The position numbers and the translations under genes are program-made. Positions 1 through 6,330 of a stretch of 36,961 bases of DNA are shown piece after piece. The DNA lies in the IMG/VR virus record IMGVR_UViG_3300049893_001519, positions 1 to 36,961 of that record. One strand, given 5' to 3'. Position 1 is the first letter of the stretch, and each line of letters opens with the position of its first letter. The notes beneath the pieces are model-generated. The model worked only from the letters and a program-made list of their open reading frames with translations. It was not told where the DNA came from and ran no database searches. This DNA is from a virus.

Positions 1-230
1 TTGCATCACTACTTGCACAATAAGGCGATGACATCGCCGTCGTAAGAACGGTATACGCTGCCGATTGCGGCCATAGGGGCTCAAAGGTAGTAGTTATCGC
101 GTTATTAAATCCGCTCAAGAACACGCCCGCGAATTGGCTCACGTTGCCGTATGCGGCGCGCTCCCATATATGGCTCGCGCTTGGATCGTTAGAGTCTGCC
201 TTTGCAACTGCAACAATAAGAAAGAAACTA
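1..230. repeat. Left copy of the 230-bp end overlap (circular closure)
   Basis: Bases 1-230 match bases 36732-36961 except at 102-103 (TT here, CC at 36833-36834). An overlap of this size with an open reading frame running through it is best read as the closure of a circularly permuted or circular assembly. The unique genome is then about 36,731 bp. The dinucleotide difference changes one codon of the gene that crosses the junction. Confidence 0.93.
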
Positions 231-253
231 ACGATCCATTTGAGCAATTTCAT
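1..253 (-). CDS. N-terminal part of an exported virion-like protein that crosses the circle junction
   Basis: This is the 5' part of a gene that continues leftward from base 1 into base 36731; the joined product is 282 residues. The ATG at 251-253 overlaps the stop of the upstream lipoprotein gene as ATGA. The first 19 residues form a classical Sec signal peptide: lysines at 2 and 5, a hydrophobic core, and an A-K-A cleavage site at 17-19. The mature part begins D-S-N-D-P. At residues 50-51 this copy reads Asn-Ala where the other copy reads Gly-Ala. A GTG-started frame beginning at 36873 is internal to this gene and is not its true start. The family role is discussed at the 36136 entry. Confidence 0.85.
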   Translation of the reverse strand, partial: MKLLKWIVSFFLIVAVAKADSNDPSASHIWERAAYGNVSQFAGVFLSGFNNAITTTFEPLWPQSAAYTVLTTAMSSPYCASSDA

Positions 254-438
254 TTCTTCTTCGACGCCTCACCGAGCTTTTTAATATCCTCATCGTGTTT
301 CGATACAGCCTTTCCCAATGTCTGTATGTTTTGAGCATGCGCATTGATAACCTTTGCAAGCTCTTCGGTATCAATACGGCGATCCACGATGTTTAAGGTA
401 CAACCGGACAACAACAGCACAATCAATAAATATCGCAT
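250..438 (-). CDS. Small lipoprotein with coiled-coil tail
   Basis: This 62-residue protein starts with a short basic n-region, a run of Leu/Ile/Val and the lipobox L-S-G-C with Cys13, so it is probably lipidated and membrane-anchored. The remainder (about 20-62) is charged, has heptad-like hydrophobic spacing and ends in three lysines, which suggests a helical coiled coil in the periplasm. A very strong Shine-Dalgarno (AAGGAGGG, 5 bases before the ATG) supports the start. It sits between two exported fibre-like genes in the late operon and overlaps the next gene by ATGA. An outer-membrane spanin or a fibre-export partner are both possible, but it lies far from the lysis cassette. The function is unknown. 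Confidence 0.8.
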   Translation of the reverse strand: MRYLLIVLLLSGCTLNIVDRRIDTEELAKVINAHAQNIQTLGKAVSKHDEDIKKLGEASKKK

Positions 439-460
439 GGCTTCCCTCCTTGCGATTACG

Positions 461-1408
461 TTACATATTCACAATAAGCGCCCAAGTATTAGTTGATTTA
501 CAGCTACAAAGCGCGCCGTCACCGCCGCCAGTGTCTACACAGTCGTTAGAATTCAGATCGTGATAAATTTCCCCTTGTGTGCAGGTTGCAGGAATTGTGT
601 TTCCTTTCGGGATTGTTAGCAGCCCCGATGACACATCAAGCCGCTTGCCGCCCGCAATCTGTACGGTTTGCGCGTTCGTTATGCGCATTGCCTCCGTAAG
701 CGTTGAGGAGCCATCGCTCGCCGTGGAAAAGAGCAAACGCCCGGGCGTGTCACCGGAGCCGGGTGTCGTATCGATCTCTGCTCGCATCGAAGCAACCGCG
801 CCGAAAACGGTTCCGTCTGCCGCATAAAACTGAAAGTTCCCAACTTGATCCCCTGACTGCACGACCGTATCGGCGCTGCCATCGGTTGCACGTGATTTAT
901 ACAATCGAATCACTGATCCAACAGCATGATTGCCGATGCCAATGAGTGCGACGTTATCCGCGTCAGCGGATGTATCTTTAATAGAAACGAGCGTCGGTCC
1001 TGTTCCGGCGGTTGTAAGTACATCCGCTGGAAATGAACTTGCTCCCTCTAAAATGCCGCCTCCTGAATGTGTAATATATATTAATCCATCCGCATTAAGC
1101 GCATCGGTTATTATCGTGCCGTCAACATACACATCCTTAAATTCCTTTGAGGAACTACCTAGGTCGATATCATTGTCCGTCGTAGGAGCAAGCACACCAT
1201 CGGTAAGTGTCACCTGTGAGGTGCCGTTTATTTTGAGCAGAACACTTGTAGTACCGTCTAAATATGGGTTAGCGCCCGTATGAATCTTCGTTACCTCTGC
1301 CGCGAGCAAGCCCGGCATTCCAAGCCCCATTAGATCGGCTGTAGTAGTCTGCGCATGCGCGGAGAATCCGCAAAGCAGCGAAACAATAAACGCTAAAATT
1401 TTCTTCAT
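461..1408 (-). CDS. Tail-fibre-like protein carrying a Sec signal peptide
   Basis: The product is 315 residues. I chose the ATG at 1408 because AGGTGA lies 5 bases upstream; a GTG 9 bases earlier is less well placed. Residues 1-19 form a signal peptide ending A-H-A. The mature chain is low in charge and rich in Gly, Ser, Thr and Asp. Around residues 75-100 it contains a fibre-type beta repeat (D-I-D-L-G-S-S-S-K-E-F-K-D-V-Y-V-D-G-T), a motif common in phage tail fibres and adhesins before trimeric beta-structure. The C-terminus has four Cys (near C-T-Q-G-E-I and C-S-C-K), consistent with disulfides formed outside the cytoplasm. Its position in the late operon fits a virion role, but the signal peptide is odd for a part assembled in the cytoplasm. 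Confidence 0.78.
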   Translation of the reverse strand: MKKILAFIVSLLCGFSAHAQTTTADLMGLGMPGLLAAEVTKIHTGANPYLDGTTSVLLKINGTSQVTLTDGVLAPTTDNDIDLGSSSKEFKDVYVDGTIITDALNADGLIYITHSGGGILEGASSFPADVLTTAGTGPTLVSIKDTSADADNVALIGIGNHAVGSVIRLYKSRATDGSADTVVQSGDQVGNFQFYAADGTVFGAVASMRAEIDTTPGSGDTPGRLLFSTASDGSSTLTEAMRITNAQTVQIAGGKRLDVSSGLLTIPKGNTIPATCTQGEIYHDLNSNDCVDTGGGDGALCSCKSTNTWALIVNM

Positions 1409-1425
1409 GTGCTTCACCTATATAT

Positions 1426-1453
1426 GAGAAGGGGCGCAACGCGCCCCGTTCTC
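1426..1453 (-). terminator. Strong hairpin after the head genes (partial terminator or RNA-stability element)
   Basis: GGGGCGC (1431-1437) pairs perfectly with GCGCCCC (1441-1447) across an AAC loop. GAGAA (1426-1430) extends the stem with TTCTC (1449-1453) around a single bulged G. It starts 7 bases past the stop of the upstream late gene. Neither strand has a U-run after the stem. It is therefore more likely an attenuating or mRNA-protecting hairpin at the end of the capsid segment than a full intrinsic terminator. Confidence 0.6.
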
Positions 1454-1459
1454 CAAGTG

Positions 1460-1927
1460 TTAGTTCACGTACAACAAAGTCGAGGCAACCAACTCAGTCG
1501 GGCCCTCTGTGCCGCCTACCGTGTCGAGGCCGACCACGCCGCGAACAAGCGTAGTTGCAGCATCGTCACACGTTCCGGCCGTTGCAGTGGTGTTAATATT
1601 ATTAAGGGCCGTGTAGTTAATTACCTGCCCGTAAATCGCACCGCCATCCCATCCGCCGTCCCCGCGCCATACCCAACCATATGCATTGTCGGCAAACGCT
1701 ACTTGCGCAACGCCTACCTTCATGTTGTTCGATGTCGCATTCGTGGTAGTAAGCGCCGCAGCTTCGCCATCTTTGTCAACCACGACAAAGTCGTATTGAC
1801 TGATAGCCCCGTTTGCATGCACATATTCCCACTGCCCATAAATATTACGGGTACGCTCCCCCACCTTATGACGAGGCGAGGTGTGAGTGAGATCCGTTGC
1901 AATTCCTGAAGTTCCGATCGATGTCAT
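1460..1927 (-). CDS. Small virion protein, probable head decoration protein
   Basis: The product is 155 residues with no signal peptide. It starts with a GTS-rich stretch and contains many aromatic and Gly residues (for example G-Y-V-W-R-G-D-G-G-W-D-G around 80-95), giving the composition of a compact beta-rich structural protein. It lies directly downstream of the major capsid gene in the same late operon, which is the usual place of a decoration or head-stabilising protein. AGAAG lies 4 bases before the ATG. The role is inferred from position, size and composition; I recognise no family-specific motif. Confidence 0.6.
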   Translation of the reverse strand: MTSIGTSGIATDLTHTSPRHKVGERTRNIYGQWEYVHANGAISQYDFVVVDKDGEAAALTTTNATSNNMKVGVAQVAFADNAYGWVWRGDGGWDGGAIYGQVINYTALNNINTTATAGTCDDAATTLVRGVVGLDTVGGTEGPTELVASTLLYVN

Positions 1928-1946
1928 TTTCTTCTAGCCTCCGTTA

Positions 1947-2903
1947 TTAGCTTAGGTACATCTGAAGAGCCGGAGCGCTGCAGCATAGGTTTCCTTCGCA
2001 AAGGATAACCGTGAAGAACGCATCCTGATCCACGGGCCGAGTCATCTTCGCCTCAACCGGCTTAAAGTACGTCTGCCGATCGACATCAAATGACCAGTAA
2101 TCCGTATTAAGAAGCCGCACCGAATTGCTCTCCACCGTCGCGCCGCCATAGCCGCCATCGAATACAAAGTCAACCTGATCATAGTTGAGCGCTTTGAATC
2201 CGCCCAACGCCTTATTCTGAGAACCATTGATTCTCTGAATGGCGGTAAGCGAGCTATGTAGATGTTTCCAAGCAGTTGAGTGAGCGAACCCGAGATCCGG
2301 GCCGTCCTGGTCGCGGCTTATCGCAATAATTCCTGCGGTAAGTGCCGCCTGAATGTTTGACGCCGTAAACGTCGTGCCGGTGCTGGTCGCGTTCTGCGCG
2401 AAGCTATAGACCGAGCGATCGATGTTTCCGTAAGTGCCGCTAGTCGGCGAACTCGCGACCGCAAGCTTCAAGCCCTCGAATTCAGTGCCCGAATACGCGG
2501 TTCCATCGCCCTTAAGCGAAGCGGATACCGTATTTTTAAGGCGCTTAATCGCTGCCTGAATCTTGTTCTCCACAAAATCAAGGAGCTGTTCCTCACCGGA
2601 GTTTGCGCGCTTATCGCGCCCCGCAATCGCAACAGGCTCATATACCTGCCGGACCTGGAATTGGAACGCCGTCCAGTCAACAATCGAATCAAGGTTGAAG
2701 CTCTGGAAGTGACTATAAAAGCCACCCTCGGCAGTTTGATTGTACATGATGGGCTTTCTAATTTCATAGCCGCCCGTGAATTTGCGAATGTTTCCCTTGT
2801 CCTCAAGCACCCGCAAAAACGGATTATGCTTAAGAACCTGATCAGCAATCATCTCACTCTGATTGAACAGAGTCGCTACGACCGCTTCCTCTAGATTTGC
2901 CAT
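1947..2903 (-). CDS. Major capsid protein
   Basis: The product is 318 residues and forms the shell of the head. The start at 2903 (M-A-N-L-E-E-A-V) has GGAGG 5 bases upstream; an in-frame ATG 12 bases earlier lies within that Shine-Dalgarno and is rejected. The layout is typical of HK97-fold capsids of podo- and siphophages. There is an N-terminal helical segment, then the G-G-Y-E-I-R-K-P-I and Y-S-H-F-Q-S-F region. A long E-loop/spine-helix stretch follows (around 95-135, E-E-Q-L-L-D-F-V-E-N-K-I), and then a beta-rich C-terminal half ending F-F-T-V-I-L-C-E-G-N-L. The neighbours (scaffold upstream, small decoration-like protein downstream) agree. The ribosome site lies in a hairpin (separate entry). 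Confidence 0.85.
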   Translation of the reverse strand: MANLEEAVVATLFNQSEMIADQVLKHNPFLRVLEDKGNIRKFTGGYEIRKPIMYNQTAEGGFYSHFQSFNLDSIVDWTAFQFQVRQVYEPVAIAGRDKRANSGEEQLLDFVENKIQAAIKRLKNTVSASLKGDGTAYSGTEFEGLKLAVASSPTSGTYGNIDRSVYSFAQNATSTGTTFTASNIQAALTAGIIAISRDQDGPDLGFAHSTAWKHLHSSLTAIQRINGSQNKALGGFKALNYDQVDFVFDGGYGGATVESNSVRLLNTDYWSFDVDRQTYFKPVEAKMTRPVDQDAFFTVILCEGNLCCSAPALQMYLS

Positions 2904-2908
2904 TTGTC

Positions 2909-2932
2909 CCTCCATAGCTATGGCTATGGAGG
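2909..2932 (-). promoter_or_regulatory. Hairpin burying the ribosome site of the major capsid gene
   Basis: CCTCCATAGC (2909-2918) and GCTATGGAGG (2923-2932) form a perfect 10-bp inverted repeat with a 4-base loop. In the leftward late mRNA the 3' arm ends in GGAGG, 5 bases before the capsid ATG, so the ribosome site is paired when the hairpin forms. The preceding gene stops at 2947, close enough for a terminating ribosome to melt the stem. Read rightward, the same stem is followed by AACCTTTTT and could also stop antisense transcription. Confidence 0.7.
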
Positions 2933-2946
2933 AACCTTTTTAGTTC

Positions 2947-3999
2947 CTACGCATCGCCATAGAAATTAGCGCGTAAAGAATCTCGTAATGAATTTGCTTT
3001 TTTGGCGGGACTACCTGTGCCGGGGCCGCCTGATATAGTTCGGCTGGCTCGCTTTGCTTTCTCGGCTTCGGCTTTCGCCTTTGATGCGTCGCCCTGCTGT
3101 TTCTTCGCTGCTAACATCGCGGCGACAGAAGGCGAAGCTTCAAATCTGCGGTACGATTCCTCTAGTACATCCTGGACGGGCGCTAGTGGATATTGTGCTC
3201 GTACCGCCTGTGTAATCTCACCCAACTGATCCGCTAATTCTTGCGGCAGGGCAGGGTCAGATAGCAACGGTTTAGTTGCTGCGAATGATTTTATCACATT
3301 TGTTGTTGTCTCCGCTACTCGCGCCTGCGCTTCCATCTCTTTTTGTTTTTCGTACTCGGCGATCTTCGCTTCCATCTGCGAAACGCGATCGAGGTACTCG
3401 CGCGGGATGGCAGCGCCGTTCTGGCTCTGCGCCTGCGTTAGCTCTGCAGGGTCTACCCCGTACGCTTCAAGGTATTGCCGCGCTGCGGAAACGGGATCGG
3501 TTCTAAAGAATTTATCCCAAGCAATCGAGCGCTTAACAATGTCGGCAGGATTAATGCCCTGGCGGGCGTACTCTTCGCGCACATCTTTAAGCGCATCAAG
3601 CTCAGGGTAAAGGGCTTCCTTATCCCTCATTTCCTGAATAAATCTGCTGCGTTCCTTCTCTATTTCCTGATGCCTGCGCGCAAGATACTGTTTTGTTTCG
3701 TTAGGTAGGGTGTCCCAGAAAGCCCGCTCTTGTGCATTCATATCACGAGGCGGCGGTAGCGTGTGGGCGCTCGGCTCTACCTTCTTTTCGGGGGCTAGCG
3801 TCTCAATTGACGGCTTTTCGCTTGGCTTCTCTTCCTTCGGTGCGGAGTCGCGCAGATGCGCCCGCAGCGCACCCCGGATAGTCTTATGCTCTACTTCTTT
3901 CTGCGGCTCTTTAGTGCCTGATTCTTCCGGCAAGCTCTCTTGCGGCTCGGATTGCGTCGGCACTGACTCCGTTGTTGATGTGTTCTCTGAATCGTTCAT
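2947..3999 (-). CDS. Scaffolding protein
   Basis: The product is 350 residues, very rich in Glu, Lys, Ala and Pro. A disordered acidic N-terminus (about 1-85) is followed by a segment resembling podovirus scaffolds (M-N-A-Q-E-R-A-F-W-D-T-L-P near 88-100, then Y-L-A-R-R-H-Q-E). Long helical stretches come next, and a basic, helix-turn-helix-like C-terminus (K-K-A-N-S-L-R-D-S-L-R-A) that could touch the capsid. The role would be to guide procapsid assembly. AAGGGAGG lies 6 bases before the ATG, so the start is secure even though it creates an 89-base overlap with the gene upstream. Position immediately before the capsid gene fits. Confidence 0.75.
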   Translation of the reverse strand: MNDSENTSTTESVPTQSEPQESLPEESGTKEPQKEVEHKTIRGALRAHLRDSAPKEEKPSEKPSIETLAPEKKVEPSAHTLPPPRDMNAQERAFWDTLPNETKQYLARRHQEIEKERSRFIQEMRDKEALYPELDALKDVREEYARQGINPADIVKRSIAWDKFFRTDPVSAARQYLEAYGVDPAELTQAQSQNGAAIPREYLDRVSQMEAKIAEYEKQKEMEAQARVAETTTNVIKSFAATKPLLSDPALPQELADQLGEITQAVRAQYPLAPVQDVLEESYRRFEASPSVAAMLAAKKQQGDASKAKAEAEKAKRASRTISGGPGTGSPAKKANSLRDSLRANFYGDA

Positions 4000-4291
4000 G
4001 TATTGCCTCCCTTAGTGTTTTATTCGCTTCCCGTTCTTGCTCTTTCTCAGGATCGTAGCCGTTCTCATATGCGGTGCCGACCTCAACGCCGCCCAAGGCT
4101 TTTGTTGCCGCGCGGAATTTAGCCTTTGATGTGTAGTATTTGCCATCAAGCGGATGCTTAGTTGCGGGCATCTCATCTTGAATAAAGCCGTGATTCACGG
4201 CTGCGAGCTGCGCATCTGCGGCGCGCGCTTCCTCGATCGGCACAACCCTCTTTAATGCCTTACTATACTTGTACCAGCCGAATTTAGTCAT
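3911..4291 (-). CDS. Small late protein of unknown function, overlapping the scaffold start
   Basis: The product is 126 residues, basic at the N-terminus (M-T-K-F-G-W-Y-K-Y-S-K) and predicted helical in the second half (E-K-E-Q-E-R-E-A-N-K-T-L-R-E-A). Its last 30 codons overlap the scaffold gene in another frame, and its start overlaps the preceding gene by 8 bases, so translation of the three is likely coupled. It lies between portal-side proteins and the scaffold, so it may act in assembly. I recognise no family. Confidence 0.6.
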   Translation of the reverse strand: MTKFGWYKYSKALKRVVPIEEARAADAQLAAVNHGFIQDEMPATKHPLDGKYYTSKAKFRAATKALGGVEVGTAYENGYDPEKEQEREANKTLREAIHERFREHINNGVSADAIRAARELAGRIRH

Positions 4292-4748
4292 AAAAGTGCT
4301 CCATCAAAAACATGATAAGCGCGTCCTCTTCCTCTGCTAGTTTCCGTTGTCTTCGCTCGAAATTCTCTTTTTGAATTTGCGATACTAACGCCCGCATAAA
4401 CGTGCGGTATGCTTCGATTGATTTTTTTATCGGTAGCAATCTAATGCTATCGGCTATTAGTTTCTTTTCTGCGTCTTCGGTTTTGGGTCCGAGAATCTCA
4501 AAGAGTGTCTGATACGCACTCACGCGGCCCTGTGCTACCGCCGCTTCCGGCTCTGTAATTACACCCTCTTCCTGCAGGTCGTGGAGCCTTCGATAGAGAA
4601 GCGTCTTAAAATCGATCCGTTTCTTCTTAGGGCTAGGATTCCTCTTTAGTTTCTTGAGCAATTCATCAGACACAACGAAGTGCCCGCCGCCAAGCGGTAG
4701 ATCATGCGTGTCTACAAACTTAGGATTGTAATAATAGTAGTAGGTCAT
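4284..4748 (-). CDS. Late protein of unknown function with helical C-terminus
   Basis: The product is 154 residues. It opens with five consecutive tyrosines after M-T, an unusual N-terminus. It then has a basic segment (N-P-S-P-K-K-K-R, about 37-44) and a mostly helical remainder rich in Lys, Glu and Arg. Start and stop are coupled to both neighbours, by ATGA to the upstream gene and by an 8-base overlap downstream. No membrane segment or enzyme motif is visible. The position among assembly genes suggests a minor head or assembly role. Confidence 0.6.
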   Translation of the reverse strand: MTYYYYYNPKFVDTHDLPLGGGHFVVSDELLKKLKRNPSPKKKRIDFKTLLYRRLHDLQEEGVITEPEAAVAQGRVSAYQTLFEILGPKTEDAEKKLIADSIRLLPIKKSIEAYRTFMRALVSQIQKENFERRQRKLAEEEDALIMFLMEHFYD

Positions 4749-5614
4749 ATGCCGTAAAAGCCCATAATGCCGAAGGGATCTATAATATCTTCAGCCGGTG
4801 CCGCCACCGGCACCATTCCAGGGGTATAATCTGCTTTATGCAAAGGAGTTGCGCCCTGATAGATCTCATAAATTTCACGGTTACGAAGAACTCGATTGTA
4901 CACACGAAAGTCAGAGAATGCGCAGTTTGCGCGCTCATCGAGGCCGCCATTAATTCCGATATACAAATCAGTGCTAAAATTCTGGACTGCTGCAGTATTC
5001 GCGACCGATCCTACATTCTTACCATTAAGATAAATTATCATGTTCGCACCGTCATAGGTGCCGACTACATGATACCAATTTCCGTTAGTCGTATTAGTAC
5101 TTGAACTGATTGACGTTGATGCTGCGCCACTAGTGGCGAGCCACCAGCGCGGCGTCATCGTAGTGCCAGAGGCGCGGAGTAAATGAATTGAATAAGCAAA
5201 GTAGGGGGCATCGTGCGAACCGTCGGTTTTGGGTTTACAGAATAAGATCTGAGCATTACCCGTATCGCCTAAGCAATTAAACCAAATAGAGCATGAGATT
5301 TGAGTACTAGTAATAGCGAGCGCGGAATGGGGATCATTTACTCGCGCATAGTCTGAAATGCCGTCAAAGCGATACGACCAACCGCGCTCAGAGAACCACC
5401 AGCCGTCTGCCTGCTGAACTCCGCCCTCGAAGTTAGAGACCATATCAGCCCGACTACCGCGCCCAGTAAGATCGTATAGATACCGCCCTGTCGGACCGAC
5501 GCTCGGGTCCCAATACCCTACAAGTCCCTCCCAGTGACTAGGGAAAGCAGCTTCGGTTTTGTTCCTCGCAATCCCCGATCTATAGTCTGCAATCGGAAAT
5601 GTTGTGCGCGGCAT
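4745..5614 (-). CDS. LamG/concanavalin-A-like lectin-fold virion protein
   Basis: The product is 289 residues. Residues about 30-255 read as a LamG-type jelly roll: G-L-V-G-Y-W-D near the start, S-Y-R-F-D-G-I-S-D-Y-A-R-V, then S-C-S-I-W-F-N. Further on are N-W-Y-H-V-V-G-T-Y-D-G, M-I-I-Y-L-N-G-K-N-V-G-S, Y-I-G-I-N-G and F-S-D-F-R-V-Y-N-R-V-L. This order of motifs is the hallmark of the LamG_3 family, which commonly binds glycans. In a virion it would decorate the surface or help bind host polysaccharide. It is coupled to its upstream neighbour by TAATG and to the downstream gene by ATGA. There is no signal peptide. Confidence 0.8.
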   Translation of the reverse strand: MPRTTFPIADYRSGIARNKTEAAFPSHWEGLVGYWDPSVGPTGRYLYDLTGRGSRADMVSNFEGGVQQADGWWFSERGWSYRFDGISDYARVNDPHSALAITSTQISCSIWFNCLGDTGNAQILFCKPKTDGSHDAPYFAYSIHLLRASGTTMTPRWWLATSGAASTSISSSTNTTNGNWYHVVGTYDGANMIIYLNGKNVGSVANTAAVQNFSTDLYIGINGGLDERANCAFSDFRVYNRVLRNREIYEIYQGATPLHKADYTPGMVPVAAPAEDIIDPFGIMGFYGI

Positions 5615-6087
5615 TACTGGATCTCGTCAACGATACCGATGAAGCTTACGACATGATTGCCGCCAGTTGAGTCCAAGTTTACGCCGGTATCATGATTTAT
5701 GCTCACACCCCATTTTGGACCCGGATTCTCGATAATAAAATTTCCGGCTAATACATCTCCGGTTGCAGGAGACGTTTTAGTCATAAGTACCCCGACGAGC
5801 GGTGCGTTTAAAACGGTATGCGCCGCGTCAGATGCGCCAGCAGCATCATCAAGAATGGGCGTTCCGTCATTATTACTTCGGATCAGATGAATATAGACGC
5901 CGCGCGGACCAGTAGGAGATGTGCCGAGCTTGGTAGAGATCGATAATTGAATGCGTTTATAGCGGTTTGTACTGTTATCTACGATCGTCGATTGGCGCCC
6001 GACACCGCTCGTACTACTCGCAAGCGAGGCCAATGTAATAGTAAGGGCCGAAACAGACGCATGTAGGGGTTTGATCGCATTTGCCAT
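5614..6087 (-). CDS. Small beta-rich virion protein
   Basis: The product is 157 residues, rich in Ser, Thr, Gly, Ala and Val and poor in charge, with no signal peptide. It looks like an all-beta structural protein (segments R-Y-K-R-I-Q-L-S-I-S and G-V-Y-I-H-L-I-R-S). It sits between a 78-residue protein and the lectin-like protein in the late operon. Its start is preceded by TAATAT, the same stop-to-start spacer as at the next gene up, so re-initiation by terminating ribosomes is likely. No specific family is recognised. Confidence 0.6.
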   Translation of the reverse strand: MANAIKPLHASVSALTITLASLASSTSGVGRQSTIVDNSTNRYKRIQLSISTKLGTSPTGPRGVYIHLIRSNNDGTPILDDAAGASDAAHTVLNAPLVGVLMTKTSPATGDVLAGNFIIENPGPKWGVSINHDTGVNLDSTGGNHVVSFIGIVDEIQ

Positions 6088-6090
6088 ATA

Positions 6091-6327
6091 TTAGCTGTTC
6101 AAAAACGTCAGTAAATTTGTTTCGGCTGTTTCCTTGTTTGCTTTCGTTGTGCTCCATGCGTTTTTCGCTGCTATTGCAGCCGCTTTAAAGGTAGCCGCGC
6201 CGCCCGGTCGTGTAACGCGCGCACTAAACGTAAAAATCTCCCCGTCAGTATCGGTAAACTGAGCTTCCACCGTTCCAGTATTCGGATCGTCGGTGTCAAA
6301 TCTTATTAATACTTTCGTCCATGCCAT
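6091..6327 (-). CDS. Small virion-associated protein of unknown function
   Basis: The product is 78 residues. The first half is a beta-rich segment with many Asp and Thr (F-D-T-D-D-P-N-T-G-T-V-E-A-Q-F-T-D), and the second half is an Ala/Lys/Thr-rich helix. It has little Shine-Dalgarno of its own. The stop of the repeat-rich gene upstream is only 3 bases away (TAATATATG), which implies translational coupling. It is probably a small structural or chaperone-like partner of its large neighbour. Confidence 0.55.
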   Translation of the reverse strand: MAWTKVLIRFDTDDPNTGTVEAQFTDTDGEIFTFSARVTRPGGAATFKAAAIAAKNAWSTTKANKETAETNLLTFLNS

Positions 6328-6330
6328 ATA

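Noticed and set aside
1-230. Direct terminal repeat as the physical end of the virion DNA
   Set aside because: A gene reads through the join in frame and the copies are not identical, so assembly overlap of a circular or permuted genome explains it better. Sf6/P22-like terminases usually package headfuls.
2042-2848. Arg-rich frames within the capsid gene
   Set aside because: Their Arg/Ser-rich composition is the usual product of reading a real gene out of frame.
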